From Bacteroidota bacterium (GTDB lineage Bacteria; Bacteroidota; Bacteroidia; Chitinophagales; Chitinophagaceae), in assembly GCA_018266575.1 (NCBI GenBank), contig JAFEAE010000015.1, positions 186,001-250,000 on the forward strand: 64,000 nucleotides of DNA. Direction: 5' to 3'. This document shows, piece after piece, positions 16,992 through 26,143 of the stretch. The notes beneath the pieces are model-generated. The model searched no databases, had not been told where the DNA came from, and worked only from the letters and a program-made list of their open reading frames with translations. Numbering within the stretch: position 1 is the first letter of the stretch; every line of letters starts with the position of its first letter. The position numbers were made by a program, and so were the translations under genes.

Positions 16992-18515
16992 ATGCATTGT
17001 ATAATAGGAGTTGATATCGGAACGTCCGGTACAAAAGCTGTTGCATTTGCATCTTCAGGAGAAGTGCTTGCAGATGCACATGTTTCTTATTCTTATCTAT
17101 CTCCTAAACCTGGTTATCACGAACTCGATCCGCAATTACTGGTTCAGGCTGTTATTTATTCATTAAAAAATGTGATTGAAAAGATTGGTAGCAAAAATAA
17201 AATTGAAGGAATCAGTTTTAGTTGTGCTATGCATAGCGTAATTGCACTTGACAAAAACGGAACGGCATTAACCAACGCAATTACATGGGCGGATACACGA
17301 AGCAATGATATTGTACAACGATTGAAATTTTCCGGAACTGGCAATACAATCTATGAACATTGCGGCACGCCAATTCATGCAATGACGCCGCTTTGTAAAA
17401 TAATCTGGATAAAAGAAAATGAGCCGGAGCTTTTTGCAAAAACAGCAAAATTTATCGGTATCAAGGAATATGTATGGTTCAGGTTTTTTGAAAAATACCT
17501 GATCGATTATTCACTTGCATCCGCAACAGGTTTATTTGACATCAGGAATTTGCAATGGTTTGAACCGGCACTCAAAATTGCGGGAATAACAAATGAACAT
17601 TTATCATTACCTGTTACAACAACACATATTGAGACAGCTATTGTTCCGGAATATAAATCTGCCATCGGGTTGAAAGAAAATATCCCTTTCATAATCGGTG
17701 CCAGTGATGGATGCCTTGCAAATCTCGGCAGCAATGCAATTCTTCCTGGGGATGCTTCGCTGACTATCGGAACAAGCGGTGCATTGAGAATGGTATCTTC
17801 TTTGCCAAAACATGATAGTAAGGAACGCATTTTTAATTATATCCTTACCAAAGATGTTTTTGTTTCGGGCGGAGCTGTTAACAATGGTGCAGTTGTTGTT
17901 GAATGGTTCGTGAAAAATTTCTTTTCAAATATTACTGATTTCAGAAAAGACTTTTCTGCTGAAGTACAAAAAGCTATAACAATAAGTCCGGGTGCAGATG
18001 GATTGATTTTTCTTCCTTATTTACTCGGGGAACGTGCGCCGGTATGGGATGCAGATGCACGTGGTGTTTTTTTCGGGATCAATCCTAAACATTCTTCTTT
18101 ACATTTTTTGCGGGCAGTTATTGAAGGCATTTCATTTTCATTGTACCAGGTTTGTGTCTCACTGGAAGAAACAATTGGACGGATCAATTATATTTATGCA
18201 AGCGGAGGGTTTACCCAATCCGGGTTGTGGTTACAAATGATCGCGGATATATTCAACAAAAAAATAATCGTTACAAATACGAGTGATGCTTCGGCTATCG
18301 GTGCTGCAATAATGGGTTTCTATTCACTGGATGTTTTCAAGAGTCTTAATGATGCAAAAAAAATAATTAAAGTTGATCGTGTTTTTGAACCTGACCTCTC
18401 TGCTCATAAAATATATAATGAAAATTTCGTGTTGTTTACAACGTTGTATGTACAACTAAAAGATCAGTTTTCACAGATCACAAAATTGCAAAAGCAAAGA
18501 AGCATCTCTGAATGA
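16992..18515 (+). CDS. gntK: Gluconate kinase (FGGY family)
   Basis: 507 aa, usual length for FGGY kinases. The N-terminal ATPase motif GVDIGTSGTKAVAF, the segment ISFSCAMHSVIALD, TWADTRSND, IGIKEYVWFR, IDYSLASATGL and IGASDGCLANLGSNA closely follow Bacillus GntK as I remember it. The second domain has TIGTSGALR, GERAPVWDADARG and ASGGFTQSGLW. Reaction: D-gluconate + ATP to 6-phosphogluconate. Related pentulokinases cannot be fully excluded. It sits 29 bp after the GH13 gene and 44 bp before glk, suggesting one operon. Confidence 0.82.
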   Translation: MHCIIGVDIGTSGTKAVAFASSGEVLADAHVSYSYLSPKPGYHELDPQLLVQAVIYSLKNVIEKIGSKNKIEGISFSCAMHSVIALDKNGTALTNAITWADTRSNDIVQRLKFSGTGNTIYEHCGTPIHAMTPLCKIIWIKENEPELFAKTAKFIGIKEYVWFRFFEKYLIDYSLASATGLFDIRNLQWFEPALKIAGITNEHLSLPVTTTHIETAIVPEYKSAIGLKENIPFIIGASDGCLANLGSNAILPGDASLTIGTSGALRMVSSLPKHDSKERIFNYILTKDVFVSGGAVNNGAVVVEWFVKNFFSNITDFRKDFSAEVQKAITISPGADGLIFLPYLLGERAPVWDADARGVFFGINPKHSSLHFLRAVIEGISFSLYQVCVSLEETIGRINYIYASGGFTQSGLWLQMIADIFNKKIIVTNTSDASAIGAAIMGFYSLDVFKSLNDAKKIIKVDRVFEPDLSAHKIYNENFVLFTTLYVQLKDQFSQITKLQKQRSISE

Positions 18516-18559
18516 AATCGGATATGTATTAATTTCGTTTCTATTAATTAATTCGCTTT

Positions 18560-19615
18560 ATGACTAATGATTTGCAGGTGCCGTTATCTTTTTCACGGGA
18601 ATCACAGGTGCCGGAACAAGGGTTGAAAATAATTGCTGCAGATGTTGGCGGAACAAAAACCAATATGGCATTATTTGAAGCAACAAAAACGGATGTAAAG
18701 TTGCTGAAAGAAACTTCTTATCATTCTTCGCAATATCATTCTTTTCCGGAGATGATTTTGCAGTTTATGAATGAGTTTAAATTAAATACCCCTGATAGGA
18801 TTTGCGCCGGAGTTGCCGGACCTGTTGTACATGGAAGTGTAAGCATTACCAATCTTCCTGAGCAAATGAGCTTGCAGGAGATAAGAAACGCTACAGGTGT
18901 GCAGGATGTTTCTTTATTGAATGATCTTGAAATTACGGCTTATGGATTAGCAGCATTGCATAAAGAAGATGTGATCACATTGCAAGACGGGGATGCTTCA
19001 TTGAAAGGAAATATTGCGATCAACGCACCTGGTACCGGGTTAGGCCAATGCGGTATTTTCTGGGATGGGAATTTATATCATCCCTTTCCGACAGAGGGTG
19101 GCCATTGTGATTTTTCTCCGCGTACAGAATTGGATTTTCAGTTATTTCATTTTTTTCAAAATAAATATGGAATAGTGAGCTGGGAAAGATTGATTGGCGG
19201 GCCGGGCATCCATGATATTTACCTTTTTTTAAAAGAGCTGAGAAACCACCAGGAACCGGAGTGGTTGAGGCAGGCGCTACAAGAAAAAGATCCTTCTGCG
19301 GTAATAAGCAATGCCGCTGTTGAAAATAAAGATGCAGTTTGTACAGAAGTGATGGAACATTATGTACGATATCTTGCACGCGAATCATCCAATCTTGTTC
19401 TAAAAATGAAAGCAACCGGCGGATTATTTCTTGGTGGCGGTATACCGCCAAAAATTGCGCCGTTGCTCCAAAGAGAAATATTTCTTAAAAATTATTATGA
19501 TTGTGACAGAATGGGCAGCCTTCTTCGCGATGTGCCGATCAAAGTAATAATGAAAGAAAAAACAGCGCTTTGGGGCGCTGCTTATTATGGGGCTTACGGC
19601 GCTGCGATGAATTGA
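18560..19615 (+). CDS. glk: Glucokinase (Glk family)
   Basis: 351 aa. Motifs of the non-ROK bacterial glucokinase family: phosphate loop IAADVGGTKTNMALF, AGVAGPVVHGSVSITNLP, LLNDLEITAYGLA, APGTGLGQCGIF, PTEGGHCDFSPR, and a C-terminal LGGGIPPKI. Reaction: glucose + ATP to glucose-6-phosphate. Placed after an exported GH13 enzyme and gluconate kinase, it fits intracellular use of released glucose. Confidence 0.87.
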   Translation: MTNDLQVPLSFSRESQVPEQGLKIIAADVGGTKTNMALFEATKTDVKLLKETSYHSSQYHSFPEMILQFMNEFKLNTPDRICAGVAGPVVHGSVSITNLPEQMSLQEIRNATGVQDVSLLNDLEITAYGLAALHKEDVITLQDGDASLKGNIAINAPGTGLGQCGIFWDGNLYHPFPTEGGHCDFSPRTELDFQLFHFFQNKYGIVSWERLIGGPGIHDIYLFLKELRNHQEPEWLRQALQEKDPSAVISNAAVENKDAVCTEVMEHYVRYLARESSNLVLKMKATGGLFLGGGIPPKIAPLLQREIFLKNYYDCDRMGSLLRDVPIKVIMKEKTALWGAAYYGAYGAAMN

Positions 19616-19661
19616 TTTTTTCGAAAGAAAGGTTTTCAAAAATTATTTCAGCACTCTTGTT

Positions 19662-20192
19662 ATGCAAATTGATGATGCTATAAAAATGTTGGAACACGAT
19701 CGTGTCTTCTCAACTCAAAAATCTATTTGGGCCGATCTTGGTTGTGGTGAAGGAACATTTACATTGGCGCTTGCATCTTTATTGCATGAAAAAAGCATTA
19801 TCTATGCGATTGATAAAAATAAATCTTCGCTGGATAATATTCCCAACAGATATAAAAACAGCGTTATCAAAAAAGAAGCCGGTGATTTTGTAACAATGGA
19901 TTTTTTATTTCAAAATGCTGATGGAATATTAATGGCAAACTCGCTGCATTATGTTCGTGATAAAAAAACATTCATTAATAAAATTGCGAAATGCTTAAAG
20001 GAAGAAGGCGTTTTTATGGTTGTAGAATATGATACAGATATTGCCAATGCATGGGTGCCTTACCCGGTGCGGTTTTCTGTACTGAAAAATCTTTTTTCAA
20101 CTTCCGGGTTTTCATTCATTCAAAGCTTGCATGAACGAAAATCCATTTACAATAATGTGATGATGTATACTGCACTGATAAGAAGAAAATAA
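19662..20192 (+). CDS. Small class I SAM-dependent methyltransferase
   Basis: 176 aa. Motif I reads WADLGCGEGTFTLALASLL, followed by IYAIDKNKSS and MANSLHYVRDK, a compact Methyltransf_25-type fold with no extra domain. It begins with MQIDDAIKMLEHDRV. It is 46 bp after glk and could be the operon's last gene, but no functional link is evident. Substrate unknown. Confidence 0.7.
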   Translation: MQIDDAIKMLEHDRVFSTQKSIWADLGCGEGTFTLALASLLHEKSIIYAIDKNKSSLDNIPNRYKNSVIKKEAGDFVTMDFLFQNADGILMANSLHYVRDKKTFINKIAKCLKEEGVFMVVEYDTDIANAWVPYPVRFSVLKNLFSTSGFSFIQSLHERKSIYNNVMMYTALIRRK

Positions 20193-20368
20193 GAGGGGTG
20201 CAAATGAAAGAAAACAACAAAAAATAGGGTAGTTGCTTTCATAAGGACGGCAGGATGTTTGGACTAAAACGGGCTTCTTTAATTCGTTTAGCAAAGGTAT
20301 ACTGTGGGGAGTTTTTGTAATGCTCCCATAAGTTAATAAAATAACCGCAAAAGAAATCAAACGCCTGG

Positions 20369-21373
20369 TTATTTATTTTTTAGCATTTCATTAGGTAAAA
20401 AACCAAACTCTTTTTTAAAAGCTTTTGCAAAGTTGCTCAGGTTGGTGAAACCTATGTGATAGCCAGCTTCTTTCACAGAATATTTCCCCGATTGCAACAT
20501 CTCTTTTGCTTTTTCTAACCTGTTGCGGTTGTAAAATTGATAGAGCTTCATTCCATACACTTCTTTGAATTTTATTTTCAATTTCGTGGTGCTCATTTTT
20601 GCCGCAACGGAAAGCGCTTCTATTGAAGGAAATTTTTCTAATTGATGATTGCTCAAAATCTTTTCTACATCTTTTAATGCCTTAATGTCTTCTTCTTTTT
20701 CTTTTCTCGTAGTTCTTTTTTTTGCGGAACCCTGTTGCGATGATTTTGACAGGAATGTGTTCAGGAATTTTTCTGTCAATAATAAAATCCGGTTTTGTAA
20801 GACCAGGTGACTGATCGGTGATTGTGTGTCTGTTTCGAAAATTTCCTTCAGCAATTGGCGGTATTCAAAAGTGATCGGGACTTTATTTACGTTTTTTAAT
20901 CGCTGGCCGGTATAAAACATCAAGTCAAGCAAAATATCTTTTTTGATCCATCGCTTAACAAATGCCGCGCTGAACAATACGCTAACTGCGTTGAGTTTCG
21001 AATGTTTCGAATAAAAGAATTCGAGATCATAATTAGTTGAAGAAAGAAAAATGGTATCCGTTTTTTGAGTTTTGCCGAACACCGTTTCCTGTTGTGTTGT
21101 TAATGTGTACCTGTCGCTCACCTCTGCCTGGTTGAACAGCAAAATCAATCCATAATTCGAACTTTTCTTCCTGAAAAAAACAAGATCATCGTTCAGCGAA
21201 AAATTCATGATCACATACGAAATGTCTGAACTGATATTTGAAGCGAAGAGATAGCCTGACCCAATTTCGGGAGTGATCTGCAGTTTTCTTTCTGTTATAG
21301 GGATTCCGAGAAGGTTGCTAAAACCTTTCAGCCAGCTTCGGTAATTTTTCAGATGATAAGAATAACGTATCAT
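20369..21373 (-). CDS. AraC family transcriptional regulator
   Basis: 334 aa. An N-terminal domain of about 220 residues resembles the sensing region of Bacteroidota AraC proteins. The C-terminal ~100 residues hold the double helix-turn-helix: IEALSVAAKMSTTKLKIKFKEVYG and VKEAGYHIGFTNLSNFAKAFKKEFG. The linker is very basic (KKRTTRKEKEEDIK). It is divergent from the DUF1624-like gene and could regulate it; no operator was identified. Confidence 0.85.
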   Translation of the reverse strand: MIRYSYHLKNYRSWLKGFSNLLGIPITERKLQITPEIGSGYLFASNISSDISYVIMNFSLNDDLVFFRKKSSNYGLILLFNQAEVSDRYTLTTQQETVFGKTQKTDTIFLSSTNYDLEFFYSKHSKLNAVSVLFSAAFVKRWIKKDILLDLMFYTGQRLKNVNKVPITFEYRQLLKEIFETDTQSPISHLVLQNRILLLTEKFLNTFLSKSSQQGSAKKRTTRKEKEEDIKALKDVEKILSNHQLEKFPSIEALSVAAKMSTTKLKIKFKEVYGMKLYQFYNRNRLEKAKEMLQSGKYSVKEAGYHIGFTNLSNFAKAFKKEFGFLPNEMLKNK

Positions 21374-21426
21374 CTTCAGGAGTGTTGGTGCTTTTAATAT
21401 AGATCGTAAAACCTGTGTTAAGTTAC

Positions 21427-21434
21427 CAAAAATA
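21427..21434 (-). promoter_or_regulatory. -7 element TATTTTTG for the AraC gene
   Basis: On the minus strand TATTTTTG matches TAnnTTTG and lies 53 nt before the ATG at 21373. Confidence 0.4.
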
Positions 21435-21555
21435 ATCGGGGATATAAAAAATCTCTTGACCGTTTATCCTCATAGCATCAGCTTAAATAATATGGGGACT
21501 TGTTTTGCAAAGAATGAATTGTATTTTGCAGCAACTGATTAATCAAACGCTGTTT

Positions 21556-22749
21556 ATGGAAATCCCCGCAAACACTGCACGCAAGCGTGTTGTATCTATC
21601 GATCTTCTACGTGGCATTGTAATGGTGATTATGGCTATTGACCATGTGCGTGATTTTTTCCATATCGAAGCATCAACCGGCGACCCAACAAATATGGCGA
21701 CTACAACGCCGCAATTGTTTTTCACAAGATGGATCACGCATTTTTGCGCACCTGTATTTGTGTTTTTAGCAGGAGCTTCAGCATATCTTGCTGGTACAAG
21801 AAAAACAAAAGCAGAGCTTAGCGCATTTCTGATCAGGCGGGGAATATGGTTGATACTGGTTGAAGTCTTTATCATGTCTCTTGCGTTTACATTTAACCCA
21901 CTTTATAACGTTATCATCTTCCAGGTAATCTGGGCAATAGGAATAAGCATGGTCTTGCTTGCACTGGTTGTTCAGTTACCCATGAAGGTTATATTGGCCA
22001 TTGGGCTGACAATTGTACTCCTTCATAATTTACTGGATTACCCCGAAATGCAGAGAAATGGTAATGTTGGTTTTTGGTGGGACCTGTTACATCACGGGCG
22101 TTTCTCTATGTACACAATATTTCCGAATCATTTTCTGCTCATCTTGTATGCATTTGTTCCCTGGTTTGGGGTGATGTGCTGCGGTTATTATTTCGGACAG
22201 TTGTATGAAAAAAATTTCTCTTCAGAAAAACGGAAAAAAATATTGATCCGGTTAGGGATTAGTATTATTTTATTCTTCATTATCCTTCGTGCGATAAACC
22301 TTTATGGTAATCCGTTTCCATGGTCAACACAAAAGAATTTTGTGTACACGGTTCTTTCTTTTTTAAATGTCAATAAATATCCACCCTCACTAATGTATCT
22401 CTGCATGACACTCGGCCCTGCAATTTTATCACTTGCATTTCTTGAACATCTACAAGGCAAACTGGTGAACGCGTTCGTAGTTTTCGGACGGGTACCGTTC
22501 TTTTATTATGTTGTTCATTTTTATTATATCCATTTCTTGTGTGTGATAGCATTTTATCTTTCCGGCTATACTTCAAAAGATATTATCCCGAAGAGCACAC
22601 CTTTTCTTTTCCGCCCTGATAATTTTGGTTATTCTTTGCCTGTTATGTACGCGATCTGGCTATTTATCATCATCACATTATACCCACTTTGCAAATGGTA
22701 TAGTAACTATAAAACCAGCCATAATAAATGGTGGCTGAGTTATATTTAA
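21556..22749 (+). CDS. DUF1624/HGSNAT-like membrane protein
   Basis: 397 aa from the ATG at 21556 (MEIPANTARKRVVSIDLLRG). Upstream TTG/ATG codons are rejected because a possible -7 box, TATTTTG, lies between them and this ATG. About ten membrane helices. The beginning SIDLLRGIVMVIMAIDHVRDFF and FTRWITHFCAPVFVFLAGASAYL match the DUF1624 acyltransferase group. Distantly related to the protein at 9965. Function unproven; transfer of an acyl group across the membrane is inferred. Confidence 0.82.
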   Translation: MEIPANTARKRVVSIDLLRGIVMVIMAIDHVRDFFHIEASTGDPTNMATTTPQLFFTRWITHFCAPVFVFLAGASAYLAGTRKTKAELSAFLIRRGIWLILVEVFIMSLAFTFNPLYNVIIFQVIWAIGISMVLLALVVQLPMKVILAIGLTIVLLHNLLDYPEMQRNGNVGFWWDLLHHGRFSMYTIFPNHFLLILYAFVPWFGVMCCGYYFGQLYEKNFSSEKRKKILIRLGISIILFFIILRAINLYGNPFPWSTQKNFVYTVLSFLNVNKYPPSLMYLCMTLGPAILSLAFLEHLQGKLVNAFVVFGRVPFFYYVVHFYYIHFLCVIAFYLSGYTSKDIIPKSTPFLFRPDNFGYSLPVMYAIWLFIIITLYPLCKWYSNYKTSHNKWWLSYI

Positions 22750-22809
22750 AGAAGCAAAATTGTGCATATTATCATTCCATTTCTTTCCTGAAAACTACCT
22801 GTAATTTGT

Positions 22810-22817
22810 TACCTTTG
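22810..22817 (+). promoter_or_regulatory. -7 element TACCTTTG for the ABC-F gene
   Basis: TACCTTTG matches TAnnTTTG and lies 22 nt before the ATG at 22840. Confidence 0.5.
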
Positions 22818-22833
22818 CGGCTTCAAAAAATGA

Positions 22834-24492
<1,659 letters not shown>

Positions 24493-24501
24493 TCGAAAAA
24501 T

Positions 24502-24990
24502 ATGTCTTACACTATTCCATCGCAGACACGCATAGGGCATGTGCACTTGAAAGTTTCTGATCTTGATAAAGCACTTGCTTTCTACAAAGACCTTTTGGGT
24601 TTTGAAATAACTACACGTTATGGAAACAGCGCCGTTTTTATTTCTGCCGGAGGCTATCATCACCATATTGGATTGAACACATGGTATAGTAAAAATGCAC
24701 CACCTGCACCACAACATTCAACAGGATTATTTCATACAGCCATTTTATATCCCACACGAAAAGACCTTGCCATTGCATTGAAAAGGTTGATTGATGCAAA
24801 ATATCCATTAACAGGTGCATCAGACCACGGCGTTTCCGAAGCAATTTATTTGGATGACCCTGATGGAAATGGAGTAGAGTTATACTGGGACCGCCCAAAA
24901 GAAAAATGGCCCGTTGATGCTGAAGGAAATCTTTATATGTTTACAGAACATTTGGATATTGAGGGATTGCTTGCGGAAGCGGACAGTTGA
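24502..24990 (+). CDS. VOC (glyoxalase/extradiol dioxygenase fold) family protein
   Basis: 162 aa. Two VOC half-modules: GHVHLKVSDLDKALAFYKDLLGFE with HHHIGLNTW, and HTAILYPTRKDLAIALKRLI with YLDDPDGNGVELYWDRP. Metal-ligand candidates are His in HVHLKV, His in HTAILY and Glu in GVELY, as in catechol-2,3-dioxygenase-like proteins. Reaction unknown. The last codons (ADS-stop) are the first units of a 7-bp tandem repeat array, so the C-terminus may have been reshaped by it. Confidence 0.8.
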   Translation: MSYTIPSQTRIGHVHLKVSDLDKALAFYKDLLGFEITTRYGNSAVFISAGGYHHHIGLNTWYSKNAPPAPQHSTGLFHTAILYPTRKDLAIALKRLIDAKYPLTGASDHGVSEAIYLDDPDGNGVELYWDRPKEKWPVDAEGNLYMFTEHLDIEGLLAEADS

Positions 24991-25086
24991 CAGTTGACAG
25001 TTGACAGTTGACAGTTGACAGTTGACAGTTGACAGTTGACAGTTGACAGTTGACAGTTGACAGTTGACAGTTGACAGTTGACAGTT
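24982..25086. repeat. 15 perfect GACAGTT tandem units (VNTR)
   Basis: By my count there are 15 uninterrupted copies of the 7-bp unit GACAGTT (105 bp). The VOC gene's TGA stop lies in the first unit boundary, so further expansion would not change that protein. Right of the array (25115-25157) are related words in complementary sense (GACATCTATCATCTGTAATCTGTC), so the array looks like one arm of a word-type palindrome that has expanded. The gap ends at the lipoprotein stop at 25149. Confidence 0.9.
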
Positions 25087-25148
25087 GTAATTCACAAAGC
25101 TATAGGAAAAGTTAAATTTAAAGACTGACATCTATCATCTGTAATCTG

Positions 25149-25958
25149 TCATCTCACATGCGTCAGCCTATATGCAAATCCCATCTGAAAACTGCTTTGG
25201 TGTTTTCCAAAATTCAATTGAGCAAAACCAGTGACTCTATGTTTGGTCAGTTGTAACGTATTTGAAAAATAAAATGGAACATCTGCACTTTGAGCACCAC
25301 GATAATTATCAGCAGAAACGAAGGATCCTCCAACCGCAACTTTATAACTGAATATTGTTCCCGACCGCCTGTGTTTCGAAACAAATTCCATCGTTCCGCC
25401 GATCGTTTTTGTCCAACCACTTGTGGCAATAATATCCGCAACACTATCAGGTAATGATTGACGGTAACTCAAATAATTCCCGAACTCCTTGTACAAAGCG
25501 GCCTCAAAACCGATCCTGAATTCTCCCCGCTCTCTCGGGCCTGGCAACGCGAAGCTCATTCCGCCATTGAAGCCATAGGCCCCGAATGACTGGCTGCTTT
25601 TTGCAATATGATACGTGGTATCATAATTATTTGATTTTGTACCGTAATATTCTCCAACATGATATGAACCTTTGGAAAAACCTGCACCATAAAATGCGTT
25701 TACCAAACCAAGGCTGTGGCTCTGGTAAATATTAGCCTGGAACCCCATCAGGTTATCACGACCCTGGTAATTTGATTCACCGGCTAAAAAATTTGCACTT
25801 CCATAAACAGCAGATTTAACTGAATCTGACCTGAGCGGTACAGCATGGTAGCTGTTTACATTAACATCAAGGGGGCTTTGGTAATAAGAGTGTGAGACAG
25901 CGCAACCCGCATAAGTGAAAGCAACAGATACAAGTAGGAAGTTGGAGTATTTTTTCAT
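25149..25958 (-). CDS. Hypothetical lipoprotein, possibly outer-membrane associated
   Basis: 269 aa. A lipoprotein signal ends FTYAGC (lipobox Cys at about residue 19). The mature part is rich in Gly, Ser and aromatics in alternating patterns (SLGLVNAFYGAGFSKGSYHVGEYYG; RVTGFAQLNFGKHQSSFQMGFAYRL), suggesting antiparallel beta-strands of a small barrel or sandwich. No known domain recognised. It is divergent from a giant outer-membrane protein gene, and an ATTCAGGATGAAT repeat lies near both starts. Confidence 0.65.
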   Translation of the reverse strand: MKKYSNFLLVSVAFTYAGCAVSHSYYQSPLDVNVNSYHAVPLRSDSVKSAVYGSANFLAGESNYQGRDNLMGFQANIYQSHSLGLVNAFYGAGFSKGSYHVGEYYGTKSNNYDTTYHIAKSSQSFGAYGFNGGMSFALPGPRERGEFRIGFEAALYKEFGNYLSYRQSLPDSVADIIATSGWTKTIGGTMEFVSKHRRSGTIFSYKVAVGGSFVSADNYRGAQSADVPFYFSNTLQLTKHRVTGFAQLNFGKHQSSFQMGFAYRLTHVR

Positions 25959-25967
25959 AGAAAGCTT

Positions 25968-25985
25968 ATTCAGGATGAATTGACA
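25968..25985. promoter_or_regulatory. Operator-like repeat, copy 1 (ATTCAggaTGAAT)
   Basis: ATTCAGGATGAATTGACA: a 5-bp inverted repeat (ATTCA/TGAAT) with a 3-bp spacer, starting 9 bp upstream of the lipoprotein ATG. Repeated almost exactly at 26100-26117. A regulator-binding site or shared leader element is inferred. Confidence 0.45.
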
Positions 25986-26099
25986 GGGACTTAATTTTTA
26001 ACGCTGCAGACCAGCTGTTAAAATTTTGTAATAAGGCAATTTAAAAGAAAGAATTGGAAGCGCAGCCGTTTTTTATATTAATTACAGCATAACTGACTG

Positions 26100-26117
26100 A
26101 TTCAGGATGAATTAACA
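26100..26117. promoter_or_regulatory. Operator-like repeat, copy 2
   Basis: ATTCAGGATGAATTAACA differs from copy 1 at one base in 18. It ends 26 bp before the ATG of the giant outer-membrane protein gene. One copy thus sits close to each start of this divergent pair. Confidence 0.45.
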
Positions 26118-26143
26118 CAATAATTTCCCGGTTTTTGCATTTT

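Noticed and set aside
24982..25086. CRISPR array
   Set aside because: Units are 7 bp and contiguous with no spacers, and no cas genes are present.
24880..25131. Minus-strand frame repeating NCQLSTV
   Set aside because: It is the translation of the GACAGTT tandem array; period 7 gives a 7-residue repeat by arithmetic, with no start context.
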